From Elymus sibiricus (lineage: Eukaryota; Streptophyta; Magnoliopsida; Poales; Poaceae): a stretch of 64,000 nt of DNA. Made by a program: the position numbers and the translations under genes. The notes below the pieces were generated by a model, which was given only the letters and a program-made list of their open reading frames with translations, searched no databases and had not been told where the DNA came from. Location: positions 307,954,486-308,018,485 of the forward strand of contig CM077665.1 in assembly GCA_039707655.1 (NCBI GenBank). Direction: 5' to 3'. Below are positions 45,062-56,167 of the stretch, piece after piece (the stretch's first letter is position 1; the number at the start of each line of letters is the position of its first letter).

Positions 45062-45306
45062 TGCTGCAGGGGTTAGCGGCAAAGAAGACGACACCAACGA
45101 TGTCGACGACGAGTTCCCCGCGGACGGGACGAGTGGTGGCGTAGGCTCCTCATAATTCCCCTTCCTTGTTCCCTTCCTGCAACGTTCATCGTGCCTCGCG
45201 GAGGCGTTAAACGTGTTTGTATTTGCGAAAACTTTTAATGCTTGTAATAACTGTTGAACTATGTGATTGCTCTCCTCGCCTTGTTTCCTTCATGTTTGTT
45301 GTGACG

Positions 45307-45840
45307 CTCTGCGTCGGCAGGGCCCGGCCCCGCGCATACCTCAGCCGCCGTTGGGCCGTCCGGATCACCAAGGACGGTTCCAAGGGGTGAGGGGCCAGTG
45401 AGGCTCCTGAGTCTCGATGCTCAGGAGTCCCCCATGATGTACGAGAAGCCCTCATGAAGGGAACATGATGAAGATTGGGTTAACATGGAAATTTTGAACA
45501 CCTTGCACTCTGCGTCGGCAGGGCCCGGCCCCGCGCATACCTCAGCCGCCGTTGGGCCGTCCGAATCACCAAGGACAGTTCCAAGGGGTGAGGGGCTACG
45601 AGGCCAGTGAGGCTCCTGAGTTGCAATGCTCAGGAGTCCCCCTTGACGTACGAGCTCCAGCGTCCTCCTTAAGGGTTTTGAGCGCTTTGAGCTCTGCGTC
45701 GGCAGGGCCCGGCCCCGCGCATACCTCAGCCGCCGTTGGGCCGTCCGGATCAGCAAGGATGGTTCCAAGCGGTGAGGGGCTACGTGGCCAGTGAGGCTCC
45801 TGAGTCGCGATGCTCAGGAGTCCCCCTTGACATACGAGCG
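45307..45840. repeat. Tandem repeats of 184-201 bp in element D (about 3 copies)
   Basis: Units start with CTCTGCGTCGGCAGGGCCCG at 45307, 45508 and 45692 and carry CTCAGCCGCCGTTGGGCCGT and GGTTCCAAG segments. They lie between residual pol and the antisense ORF. Tat-lineage elements are known for tandem repeats in this region. Confidence 0.85.
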
Positions 45841-46073
45841 GCTCCCATACCTTTTCTCACCGGCTTTTCCTGAGAGGGGCGCATGAAGACCAGGTTTGGC
45901 AGACCTGGGAAGGTGGCGTGTACCAGGCTCGGCCCAGTAGTAGCCCCCATGCAGCCCCCTCACGCGAACATCCCAGGGAGTGCAGCGAAACGGGGCCGCA
46001 AGGAGCCTTCCTGATGTTGGATGCAGCCGCTAGGGCGCCCTCAGTTGTTTATCCCCAGCACAGGGCATAGGGC

Positions 46074-46214
46074 TTCCACATTGCGTGGGCATAGTCATTG
46101 GTGGACCGTGTTGTCCGCCAGCACGGAACTGTGGCTTCCACATTGCGTGGGCATAGTCATTTATGGACCGTGTTGTCCGCCAGCACGGAACTGTGGCTTC
46201 CACATTGCGTGGGA
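46074..46214. repeat. 62-bp tandem repeat in element D (about 2.3 copies)
   Basis: Units start TTCCACATTGCGTGGGCATA at 46074, 46136 and 46198 (third partial), nearly identical. A single related unit is recognisable in element C near 55262-55350 in inverted orientation. Confidence 0.85.
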
Positions 46215-46888
46215 AGGAACCCCTCCGCGTCCTCGGGGGGCTCCGGGCGTGTACAGCCCATTGAGTTCGTACGCGTGGCTGGCACGGTAGAACTGGGAGG
46301 TGTATCTGGGAGCTCACGAGGGCGCTTTGGCCTCGCGTGGTCCCTACCTCAAAGGCGGTTTGCGCCTAGGTCTTCTTGTAGATAGCGCCGTCCGAGGTCC
46401 TGCAAATTTTGGGGAAGCCTACGCCGAACGTGCTTCCTAGGGCCATCGCATGAGAGGGCCAAGCACCAGTGACCCCAGGAGGTGACGTGAACGGGGCTGG
46501 CCCGCCAGACAGAGCTCAGCCACTGGATTTATGAACGCTGCAAGGACGGACCCGAGCATAGACTCCGTGCCCAGTCCTCTCATGAGGCGGTTGAAGGTAG
46601 GATCATTCGGGTGTGGCGACATTTACGCCGGCAAAGAGCCGTGCAGGCAAAGGGAAACATTAGGAAACAGATCATATGCATGAGAAACTGCTGAAATATG
46701 AGTAAATGCGGCGGCTGCAGGGGTACGCCCTGATCGCCTGAGGATAATGCGGCCCGGTGGGCGCCTTCAAATGGAATAAACCAAAAAGTTACCTGGCACA
46801 GACCAACAAAAAGTCACCTGGCGGCCGTGCCGCTGAAGAGTCGAAGCTGCCATCGTAGCCTGATCTTATACCTCCACGACCGCGGCCC
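46215..46888 (-). other. Non-coding stretch of element D after residual pol
   Basis: No supportable coding region on either strand. In a complete element RNase H and integrase would be encoded upstream of here; they are absent. Confidence 0.55.
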
Positions 46889-47356
46889 TCATGAGCCCGT
46901 CGTCTCCCGGGGCTCGGGACCCATGCTCAGTCCGGGCATCTCCTCCAACTCCTCACCGCATATCGCCAGGCAAGGTACGAGCATGGCCCGGGCGAGGCGC
47001 TGGAACGTGACGCCGGTGTTCACCAAGCCAAAGGGCATGCGGACGTAGTTGCGCGGGTAGACCCACCCGCGGTCGGCACGGGTTGGCCAAAAGAGGCCCT
47101 GGGAAGCGGCCCTGTTGATTGCGAGCGTGTTGACGCAGACGCGCGGCTGGTCGTCCGGGCTGACGATGGCGGCTGTGATTGGTGGTGCAGGGCAGTTCCC
47201 GCCTCGCTTGGTCTGTGCCTCCTGAAGCTCCTCGATCGCTTTGATGATTGACTCTTGCGAGCTCGACGCCTCGCGCCGTGCTCCTGGCTCTGGCAGTCGC
47301 GCGTCAGGGCGCGCCTTCAGGTTGTGCCCGAGCGCCTCCCTTGTCTCACCGGCCAA
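46889..47356 (-). pseudogene. Residual reverse transcriptase of element D (internally deleted)
   Basis: Only two RT landmarks remain, close together: RVCVNTLAINRAA (from the motif around the first conserved VDY/LN region) and YVRMPFGLVNTGVTFQRLAR (the MPFGL-NA-ATFQR motif). The catalytic segment normally between them and the downstream DD motif, thumb, RNase H and integrase are gone. The N-terminal half is Glu/Lys/Arg-rich linker. It cannot encode an active enzyme. Confidence 0.75.
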
Positions 47357-47419
47357 GCCGAGGGCCTCCCGGATGGAAGCCCCAGAGCCCGACCCAAGGG
47401 GGGCGCTGAGCGCGCTTTC

Positions 47420-48022
47420 CTATGCGATGGAGGGTGGGGCCCCGTCCTTGGGCGCAGAGCCCGAGGCTCTGCCCTTGGAGGCTCCAGCCCCCTGGCACCC
47501 CGCGGGAAGGAGCTGCTTCTTCTTCTTGCATGCATCCTCACGAGGCAGGGCATCCTCCTCATCGTCCGAGCGATCGGCTGCCGTAGCGCGGTAAGCGCGC
47601 TCGAGGGAGCAGACGGCATCCTTCTTGTCGCAGGCGATGGTGATGACGCCGCCACTCCCCGGCATCTTGAGGACGTTGTAGCCGTGATGAGTCACCGCCA
47701 TAAACTTGGCGTGGGCCGGGTACCCAAGGATTGCGTTGCACGGGAGGTGGATGTGGGCGACGTCGAAGATGATGACCTCGGTGTGGTAGTTCTTGCGTCC
47801 GCCGAAGGTGACGGGCAGGCGTACTTGCCCAATGGGGACGGTGGACCCGTCAGTGACTCCCGAGAAGGGCTTGGTCGGCATGAGCTGGTCGTACGGTACT
47901 TGGAGCGTCTCGAAGGTCTCGATGGAGAGGACATTGAGCCCCGCTCCACTGTCGATGAGGGTCTTGGTGACAAGGACGTTGCTGATGGCCGGAGTGCACA
48001 GCATGGGTAGCATGCCGGCCAT
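47420..48022 (-). pseudogene. Aspartic protease of element D
   Basis: Retropepsin-like fold with the active site VTKTLIDSGAGLNVLSIETF and the typical later segment HLPCNAILGYPAHAKFMAVT. A Lys/Ala-rich linker follows to the stop at 47420. The fold itself is open, but it is separated from gag by frame breaks and leads into a gutted RT. Confidence 0.8.
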
Positions 48023-48534
48023 GGCCGAGCACCTGAGCTGATCCCTCGAGTCAAAGGTGATTGCAGTCTGGGACCACTTGAGGGACGCGTGGCCTCAGCT
48101 TTGGGATAGCCGCATTCACCTCCCGCGTGAACTGCTTGAAGACGCGGTTCGACGTTGGGGCTTGGGCGCCGCCCAGAATACAGGCTACCGCCCTGACCTC
48201 CTGGAAGCCCCCAGGCCCATTGTCCTACCTGTCCTCTTCCTTCCTTCTGGGTGGTGGTGGTAGTGGTGGTAGGCCGGCCTCACGAGGACGGGCCTCATGA
48301 GGCTGGCCACGACGTGACCCCTCCGGAGGGTCGTTGCGCCAGCGGTCCTCCCGAGTCTGAATGTGCCAGCGGTCTTCCCGAGCCTGATCGCACCAGCGGT
48401 CCTCCTAAGGCTGGTCTCGCCACCCCTGATGCGGTTCCCAGTGGTCCCAACGGCCTCCACCGCGGCCTCCGCCGCGTCCGAAGCCACGGTCAGTGCGCCC
48501 AGGGCGCCGGCCGAAGTGTTCGGCACAGACCAAC

Positions 48535-49946
48535 CTAAGCTCCTGGCAGCCGGCGGTGTCGTGGTTGTTGGTGCCATGGAAGATGTAGGTCGGTCTCCCC
48601 CTGCAGGGTGTTCCTCGCCTCGGCTGCGCTTCGCCTCAGGCTCGGCCGCAAGCACCGCTGGGGCCTTGCGCTTCGCCTCCTTGGCCTTGGTCTTCTGGTC
48701 TTCTTTTCCTCTGGCTCTGCCGCCGGAGGCTCACGGAGTGACAGGCGGCCCTCTTCGGCCTTGGCACACCTGTTCGCCAGGTTGAACATCTCGAGGGCTG
48801 AGCACAGTTAGTCGTTCATGGCGAGCTCCTCTTTCATCTTGAGGTCCGTGACGCCGTCGGTGAATGCGGAGATGATAGCCTCATCCGACGCCTTCGGGAC
48901 CTTGAGGCGTGTAGTCTTGAAGCGCTGTATGAACTTGTGCAGGGTCTCTCCCTCCTGCTGCTTTACACGCCGCAGGTCGTTCATGGTGAGCGCGCGGTCG
49001 CGGGTACCTTGGAAGTTGGCGACGAAGTGCTTGCGCAGGTCGTCCCAGGAGGTGATGGATCCCTCCGGGAGGTTGAGGAGCCAGGAGAGCGCGCCACCCT
49101 TGAGTGCCATGGGGAACCAGCACACCATGACCTTGTCATCTCCACCGGCCACCCGGATGCTCAGCGAGTAGAGCTGTAGGAACTCGGCGGGATCCGGGGT
49201 GCCGTCGTAGAGAGGGGGTAGGTCAGGCTTGAACTTCCAGGGCCACGTGGTTGGATGGAGCTCTGAGGCAATGGCGAGGCACCCCACCGGCTCGACGGGT
49301 GCTGCGTGTGCGGGCGGGGCCCGGTCTTGATGCTCCTGAGGGGCCGCCTCTAGTGGTGCCCAGTCGCGACGCTGGTTCGGCAGCGCGGGGAGCGCACACG
49401 CGTCGACGCGCGGCGGGGGCACCACCTGGCAGCTTACTTCATCTCTTGCCCTTGCTCGCGGTTCGCTAGGCTGGTCGCGCGGGCGTGCTTCACGCCTGGG
49501 CTCGGGGTTGACGTCGCGTTGCGGAGGAGGTGGCGGCGCATCGTGGGCCACGTCATCTGCCAGGGAAGGCCGGGGTCGAAACGAGTAGGAGAGCGCTGAA
49601 GCGTCGCCGACAGCACTGACGAGCTCCGCGATGCGTCGTAGTGGTCGGGGGCAGGGCGGTAGCGGAGGAGCTCGTTCGCCATGGCGAGTGCGCCCGAGCC
49701 GCGCGCCGGCCTGGGCCAAACATGGGAGGACGACCCGGTAGCTGGAACGATCGACGGAGTGGCGGTGTGGCCGTCGCGCCGCATGATGGCCGGCTGGGAA
49801 GAGTCTTGTTGTTCGTGGGCCTCTGGGCCCATGGCGGCGTTGGCCATAGGTGAGGGGGACCGGCACGCGTCGGCGCAGCCCACGGGTGCCGTCTGGGCAA
49901 CGCGGGCAACTCGGCGCTCGGCGCGGGCTCGGCGGGCGTCAGACAT
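48535..49946 (-). pseudogene. Gag of element D
   Basis: ATG 49946 (MSDARRARAERRVARVAQTA). The N-terminal part contains ALAMANELLRYRPAPDHYDA, homologous to DLNAHDALLLASEMLHHRP in element C. One base is lost near 49640, moving to RIAELVSAVGDA. The gag domain then runs from FKPDLPPLYDGTPDPAEFLQ through WLLNLPEGSITSWDDLRKHF to TLHKFIQRFKTTRLKVPKAS. A TAA at 48808-48810 interrupts it, followed by LEMFNLANRCAKAEEGRL in the same frame. In another frame just downstream (about 48595-48535) HGTNNHDTAGC resembles the zinc-finger-like motif of this lineage. Confidence 0.82.
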
Positions 49947-49996
49947 CGGAGCGGCGAGGTGGGAGAAGAGCTTGGCTTGAGGAAGACTCCGACAGG

Positions 49997-50014
49997 CCCC
50001 CTACCTGGCACGCC
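49997..50014 (-). other. Primer-binding site of element D
   Basis: Minus strand TGGCGTGCCAGGTAGGGG, three bases inside the 5' LTR; one base from the site of element C (53652-53669). The tRNA is not assigned. Confidence 0.7.
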
Positions 50015-50017
50015 AAA

Positions 50018-50906
50018 TGTCGGATTTCGGGCTCCGCAAAACCCTCAAGGTTCGAACACAGGGGCGTGTGCGAAGATCCCCTGCAGCTTCGCCCTACTAG
50101 GTCGTCGCCCGATGGTTACTACGGTGAACTCGCACGATGACAAGGAAGAAGATGAACACCGTGGTTTACCCAGGTTCGAGCCGCTGTGAAGCGTATTACC
50201 CTACTCCTGCTTTGGTGGATTTCCTCTCGGGGAGGTGTGGTGGATGAACTAGTATAGCGGTGAGCGGCCTCGCGAGGGCGCTCGAGTGGTGTTCTTGGCT
50301 CTCAGCCTTCTCTTGTGGTTTCGTCCCCCGCTCTACGGTGCAGCCTAGCCTCTATATATAGCAGTGGCCCGGGTCCTATTCCCTTATCGCAATGGTGGGA
50401 AGGGATCCCACAACCACCAAATTTGAAGGGGGACAGGAGTACATCCCCGCCCTGTCCAAATGTGGTCTTCTCCTGCAAAGTAGCTGTCGATGATGTAGAG
50501 GTGGGCTCGGCGATGACATCCGCCCGGCGGGGCTCGTGGTCGTGGTCTTGTTGCACCAGAATGTAAACCTTTGGGAGGAGCTTTGGGAACCCGCGTACGT
50601 CCCTGCTCCCTTTGCACCAAAGGGGAAACTGCACCACCTGGCGCGCTGGCGCCCGCTTGTGCTTCCTTGCGTCATCCTTGACTCCTGAGGCCGGGTTCCG
50701 CATAGAGATCTCCGCCACTATGGAGGGGGCCTGAGAAGGCCCACCCCCTGCTGATCCTGGTGCCGTTCTTCCTCATGAGCCTGGGGTCCTCGCGAGGGCC
50801 TTGTCTTGAGCGAAGTCACGCCAGGCCGTGCTTGGCTGACGAGGTGGGCCATGTCCTGGGCCGCAGGCAGTCAGGTCTGGGTACCCCCGTTCCCAGAACG
50901 CCGACA
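50018..50906 (-). repeat. 5' LTR of element D (889 bp)
   Basis: TGTCGGATTTCGGGCTCC ... GAACGCCGACA, matching the split 3' LTR. TATATATAG at about 50352. By eye about 6% different from the 3' copy over the first 600 bp. Followed by CAATG (50907-50911). Confidence 0.92.
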
Positions 50907-50911
50907 CAATG

Positions 50912-52125
50912 TGACTAAAGTGTTAGCCACGGGATCTTGTATTACGGAACGAGTAAAGAGACTTGCCGGTAACGAGATTGAACTAGGTATAGAGATACCG
51001 ATGATCGAATCTCGCGCAAGTAACATACCGAAGAACAAAGGGAACATCATACGGGATTAACTGAATCCTTGACATAGAGGTTCAACCGATGAAGATCTTC
51101 GTAGAATATGTAGGAACCAATATGGGCATCCAGGTCCCGCTATTGGTTATTGACCGTAGACGTGTCTCGGTCATGTCTACATAGTTCTCGAACCTGCAGG
51201 GTCTGCACACTTAACGTTCGGTGACGTTTTGGTAGTATTGAGTTATGTATGTTGGTGACCGAAGGTTGTTTGGTGTCCCAGATGAGATCCCGGACGTCAG
51301 GAGGAGCTTCAGAATGGTCCGGAGGTAAAGATTGTTATATAGGAAGTCCCGTTTTGGTCTCCGGAAAAGTTTCGGGCACTACCGGTAGTGTATCGGGAGT
51401 GACGAATGGGTTTCAGGGGGTCCACCAAGTGGGCCCACCCACCCCAAGGGCCACATGGACGTGGGAAGTGGTCCACCAGCCCCTGGTGGGCTGGCCAACC
51501 AGCCCTAATGGGCCCTTGCGCAGGGGGGGTGGAAAAAAGGGCCAAGTGGGGAGGAATCCTAATAGGATTCCACCTCCCTTATGGCAGGGGGACTCCTCCC
51601 CTTGTGGTTCGGCCGAACCTCCTAGGGGAAACCCTAGGGGTTGCCTCCACCCCCTCCCTCCTATATATATTGGAGGGTTTTTGAGGGCAGCACCAATCTA
51701 AAAATCCACGGCTGCCCTCTCTCCCTCTAGATCTGTTCTTCGTCTAGATTACTTCGACGGTGCTTGGCAAAGCCCTGCCGGAATAGTTCCACCACCATCG
51801 CCACCACGCCGTCGCGCTGTCGGAGAACTCATCTACCTCTCCGCTCCCTCTTACTGGATCAAAGCGGAGATCGTCATCGATCTGTACATGTGCTGAACGC
51901 GGAGGTGCCATCCGTTCGGCGCTAGATCGTGATTGGATCGCGGGTCGGCTAGCGATTTAGATCGCAAAGACGTTCGACTACATCAACCGCGTTTCTTAAC
52001 GCTTCCCGCTTAGCGATCTACAAGGGTATGTAGATCCACTCTCCCTCTCGTAGATGCTTATCACCATGGATATATCTTGCGTGTGCGTAGGAAATTTTTT
52101 GTTTCCCATGCAACGTTCCCCAACA
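50912..52125 (+). repeat. 3' LTR of element F, second part
   Basis: Collinear with the later part of the 5' LTR up to 16293; ends CCCCAACA at 52125, followed by CTCGG. Carries TATATATA near 51663. Confidence 0.93.
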
Positions 52126-52744
52126 CTCGGCTCCTTTCCTATCAATGATGTGTAAGTCAAATTCTTGGAGCAAGAGAACCCACCTAATGAGTCTAGGTTT
52201 AGCATATTTCTTTTCCATAAGGTATTTTATAGCAGCATGATCGGAGTGAACGATGACTTTGGAATCAACAATATAGGATCTAAATTTATCACTAGCAAAC
52301 ACAACTGCTAAAAATTCTTTTTCTGTAGTAGCATAGTTTCGTTGGGCACTGTCTAGAATTTTACTAGCATAATGGATAACATTCAATTTCTTGTCAACTC
52401 TTTGTCCTAGAACTGCACCAATAGCATAATCACTAGCATCACACATAATTTCAGAAGACAAGTTCCAATCAGGTGGTTGAACGATTGGTGCAGAGGTTAA
52501 GGCTTTCTTGAGTGTTTCAAAGGCGTCCACACAATCATCATCAAAAACAAAAGGAATATCCTTTTGCAAAATATTAGTAAGAGGCCTAGAAATTTTAGAG
52601 AAGTCCTTAATGAACCTCCTATAAAACCAGCAAGACCAAGGAACCTTCAAATACCTTTAATATCTTTAGGACATGTCATTTTCTCAATTGCATCAACTTT
52701 AGCTTTATCCACCTCAATACCTCGTTCAGATATTTTTATGCCCC
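52126..52744 (-). pseudogene. RT end and RNase H of element B
   Basis: The frame from about 52650 downwards encodes [20 protein letters not shown] (RT thumb), then RNase H with [40 protein letters not shown] and [20 protein letters not shown], ending DRKGAE where F is inserted; the next codons (ENPVADNLSR) are at 14516. The right end meets element C within the segment after the RT palm. Homologous to 37880-38490 of H. Confidence 0.88.
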
Positions 52745-52749
52745 AAGAC

Positions 52750-53649
52750 TGTCGGCATTCTGGGAACGGGGGTACCCAGACCTGCCTGCCTGCAGCCCAG
52801 GGCGTGGCCCACTTCATCAGCCAAACACAGCCCCACTCAAGACAAGGCCCTCGCGAGGGCCCTAGGCTCGCGAGGAGGAGCGGCGTCAAGACCGGCAAGG
52901 GATGGGCCTCCCCAGGCCCCCTCTGGAGTGGGGGAGATCTCTATGCAGAGCCCGACCTTAGGAGTCAAAGATGATGCAAGGAAGGACTAGCGGGCACCAG
53001 CGCGCCAGGCGGCGCAGTTTCCCCTTTGGTGCAAAGGGAGCAAGGACGTATGCGGGTTTCCAAAGCATCCCCCAAAGGTTTCCATTTTGGTGCAACAAGA
53101 CCACGACAACGAGCCCCGCAGGACGGATGTCATCGCCGAGCCCACCTCTGCATCATCGACAGCAACTTTGCAGGCGAAGACCGCCTTTGGGCAGGATGGG
53201 CATGTACTCCTGTCCCCCTTCAAAATTGGCTGTTGTGGGATCCCTTCCTGCCATTGCGATAAGGGAAGAGGACCCGGGCCACCGCTATATATAGAGGCTA
53301 GGCTGCACCGTAGAGGGGGATCCAAAAACCGGCCCATCCACTCATCTATCACCAAGCCGGCACAGGGCCAAGAGCACCTCAGGAGCGCCCTCACGAGGCT
53401 CCAAAACACTGTACTAGTTCATCCACCTCACCTCCTTGAGAGGCAATCCACCAAAGCAGGAGTAGGGTATTACGCTTCGCAGCGGCCCGAACCTGGGTAA
53501 ACTACTGTGTTCATCTTCTTCCTCATCATCGTGCGAGTTCTTCGTTGTGTCCATCGAGTAGCGAGCTAGGTACGGCGAGGCTGCAGGGGATCTTTGCACA
53601 CGCCCCTGTGTTCGAATCTTAAGGGTTTTGCGGAGCCCGAAATCCGACA
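52750..53649 (+). repeat. 5' LTR of element C (900 bp)
   Basis: TGTCGGCATTCTGGGAACGG ... GAAATCCGACA; TATATATAG at 53284-53292. Five or six differences and one 10-bp indel from the 3' LTR in the first 130 bp. Confidence 0.92.
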
Positions 53650-53651
53650 TT

Positions 53652-53669
53652 TGGCGCGCCAGGTAGGGG
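53652..53669 (+). other. Primer-binding site of element C
   Basis: TGGCGCGCCAGGTAGGGG directly after the 5' LTR (two-base spacer); the same type as in D. The tRNA is not assigned. Confidence 0.7.
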
Positions 53670-53720
53670 GCGTGTCGGGGTCTTCTCCAAGCTTCGTTCT
53701 TCCCACGCTTCACTGCTCTG

Positions 53721-54673
53721 ATGGCCGGCGCTCAACAAGCTTCCCCCGGCCGCAGCGGGTCAGCTTCCGTCGACCCCGTCGCTGCCACCAGGGGCCCACG
53801 CCCCGGCAGCATGGTACTGGGCGGTTAGTACCAAGTCTCCAGCATCGCCTCCACCGTCACCGCCTCTCGCACCGCCCAAGCACACGGCGGGCGGGCGGCG
53901 CCCTCGGCACCGACGACGCGCCGCACCTACGTGGGGGACCTCAACGCGCACGATGCGCTACTACTGGCAAGCGAGATGCTCCACCACCGCCCAACGCACG
54001 GGGGCTTCGATACATGGGCCGACCACATTGCGGAGCTGGTCACCATCGCGCAAAGGGCCGTGGCTCCTCACTCTTCTTCAAGGCCGCAGGCACCAGGCAC
54101 CGGGGGCTCGTCTGCCGCGCCCGTTCCCCAGCCCGCTGGCGGTGTGACCCTTCCGGCACTAGACGGGCCCGAGCGGGGCCCGCCACATGCTGTGCTCCTT
54201 CTCCTCCGAATCCCGGTGACCGGTTTCGGGCGCAGCCCGGCCACGATGACCAAGCACATGGAGGAAACGACGGGGCGCCCCGCACGTACACCAACACGTG
54301 CCTCTAGGACCCGGTGGACCTTCAACAGCCTGGGTTGACCAGGCGGGAGCACGCCATCCGGCGCAGTGAGCAAGCGGCGCTGGCATCAGGTCGCCAAGGA
54401 GGCAATCCACACCAGGAGACGCGTGGCCCACCCAATGGCGGTGGCAGAGGTAAGCAGCTCCGCTATAAGGCCCGTCGCAGGAGGGTCTGCAAGCGACGCG
54501 TGCGGGGCGGCTTCCCGCCGCCGCCAGGAGGGGCCGTCCCCGGCGCCCCGCCGGACGGCTTAGGAAGAGGACCGAGCCCTTATGTGGAGCCCTATGTACC
54601 ATGCTACATCGTACCGGCTGACGGTGGGATGGGTCAGGCGCCCGCCGCAGGCGCCAACACCCCCCAAGAGTGA
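53721..54673 (+). pseudogene. Truncated gag of element C
   Basis: ATG 53721 (MAGAQQASPGRSGSASVD), a TAG near 53824, then VGDLNAHDALLLASEMLHHR and DTWADHIAELVTIAQRAVAP, homologous to the N-terminus of D's gag. From about 54170 the frame becomes low-complexity, shifts, and ends in Arg/Gly/Pro-rich sequence by 54673. The capsid core present in D (SITSWDDLRKHF) is missing. Confidence 0.65.
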
Positions 54674-55762
54674 GGAGCACACTGGGCGTCCTCCCCGAGC
54701 CGGGCCTGGGGGCTTCCGTCGACGGAGCATCGAGCCTGGATGGCGCGAGCGGGAGGGTGCCCCCGGGCCCGCAGGGCGCGGCGCAAGCCGACGCCCCCGC
54801 GGGCAAGCGACGCCAGACCAAGCCCCGAGGCCTCAGGAGTAATGGCCTGGGAGGAGCAGCAAGACACAAACAGCGCGGGCCACCCGCGGCAACTGTAGCG
54901 CCGGCACGGCCTCGGGGGCTGGGCCTCACGGGGCCCTCAGGACGTTCTCTGGCCAGCGCACGAACGCCTCACGAGGCGGCTTCGTCGACTAAACACCCTT
55001 GTGGCTGCGCCGGATGCATCGTGCTCATGTTTGGGCCTCGGGAGCGCAATCATGTGGTCGCGCGGGGAACGATGCATTCGGGTTAGGGTCATAAGGGCAC
55101 GCAACCAGGCAGAAATGCACGGGATGGTTCTTGATGGAGTTGGGAGCCACCAGGCCACGCGCCTGGGGGCTTGCCCAGCTATCTACGGCCGTGACACTCT
55201 CACGTAATAATGAGTGGGTTGTATATGCCCGGAGCCCCCCGAGGACGTGGAGGGGTTCCTTCCCACGCAATGTGGAAGCCACAGCTCCGCGCTGGCGGAG
55301 AAGACAACATTGCCCTCCAATGGCTATGCCCATGCAACGTGGATGCCCTATGCTCAGCGCTGGGGGAAGACGAAGACTAGCCTAGGGGCCGGACGCGGTA
55401 GTTGCTTGCTTCTTTTTGGTGTTCGAGTTGCCGTTTTTTGGAATGAAGTTTGAGGATTTCGAAACTATATATTTAAAAGAAAAAGGGGCGGGAATTTTTC
55501 TCTCTATGTTCTCTCATTTTACCAATCTTGAATTCTCTCTTTCTGGATGGAGTTTCGCAAGGAGCCAAGCGCTCCGCACCACCCCGAGGCACCTCGGGGC
55601 TGGATCACGAGGCCTTGTCGCCTCAGGGGCACGCATCTTTCAGCTATTGACCCCCGCTCGGGGGACTCCGACCGCAGCATGACACCGCAGCATGGAGTCT
55701 CGGGAGGCCCCATGGCCTCTTGAGGCAGCACCCGAAAGGACGGAATGGGGGATCGCTCAAGC
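54674..55762. other. GC-rich stretch of element C without a gene
   Basis: Several open frames exist only because of the base composition; none resembles a retroelement protein. Includes one inverted copy of the 62-bp repeat of D near 55262-55350. Confidence 0.5.
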
Positions 55763-56167
55763 GTCAAAGGGGGTTTCTGAACATCACGCCTCAGGAGCCT
55801 TACTGGTCATATAGCCACTCGCCCCCCTTGATGTCGTCCTTGGTAATCTGGTCGGCATCAAGGGTGTCGGGGCCTGACCCCGTGGCTGCGTCCTTTGTGA
55901 TCCGGTCATATGCAACGGTGGTCGGGAAATGTGCAGGACTGGGACCTGCCGACATAGAGCGGTTTGAGTGTCAAAGGGGGCTCCTGAGCAACATGCCTCA
56001 GGAGCCTTACCGGCCATATAGCCACTCGCCCCCCTTGACGTCGTCCTTGGTGATCCGGTCGGCATGAAGAGTGTCGGGGCCTGACCCCGTGGCTGCGTCC
56101 TTGGTGATCCGGTCGTATGCAACGGCGGTCGGGAAATGTGCGGGACTGAGGCCTACAGACGCAGAGT
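55763..56167. repeat. Tandem repeat of about 200 bp in element C (2 copies)
   Basis: Units start GTCAAAGGGGG at 55763 and 55970, about 198-207 bp each, with TCAGGAGCCTTAC, GGCCTGACCCCGTGGCTGCG and GGTCGGGAAATGTGC segments. Same position (between coding part and antisense ORF) as the repeats of D, but a different unit. Confidence 0.85.

Larger units (their letters stand above)
21256..50906 (-). mobile_element. Element D: Tat-like Ty3/gypsy retrotransposon with an antisense accessory ORF, interrupted by E and H
   Basis: Minus-strand element. From 5' to 3': LTR 50018-50906, primer site, gag 48535-49946, protease 47420-48022, residual RT 46889-47356, tandem repeats 45307-46214, an accessory ORF on the opposite (plus) strand 31980-45061, polypurine tract, and 3' LTR 31604-31670 plus 21256-22064. 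Own length about 9.8 kb. Inserted in F's 3' LTR with duplication CAATG. E is inserted in its 3' LTR and H in its accessory ORF. Pol is mostly deleted. Domain order and the antisense ORF fit the Tat lineage; the exact family is not settled. Confidence 0.9.
14517..52125 (+). mobile_element. Element F: Angela/WIS/BARE-type Ty1/copia retrotransposon, interrupted by element D
   Basis: Plus-strand copia element: 5' LTR 14517-16293, leader, gag-protease-integrase-RT-RNase H, polypurine tract, 3' LTR split into 20697-21255 and 50912-52125 by element D. Copia order (integrase before RT) is clear. The LTR start (TGTTGGAAATATGCCCTAGA in the 3' copy) is the familiar terminus of the Triticeae Angela/WIS/BARE group. 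Own length about 7.95 kb. The polyprotein has four in-frame stops and one frameshift. Flanked by CTCGG. Confidence 0.95.

Noticed and set aside
53087..53500. Open frames of 80-190 codons on both strands of the C and D LTRs (also 21498-22052, 50302-50718, 58189-58852)
   Set aside because: They overlap in all frames, result from high GC content, and their sequences do not match any retroelement protein; they are LTR noncoding DNA.
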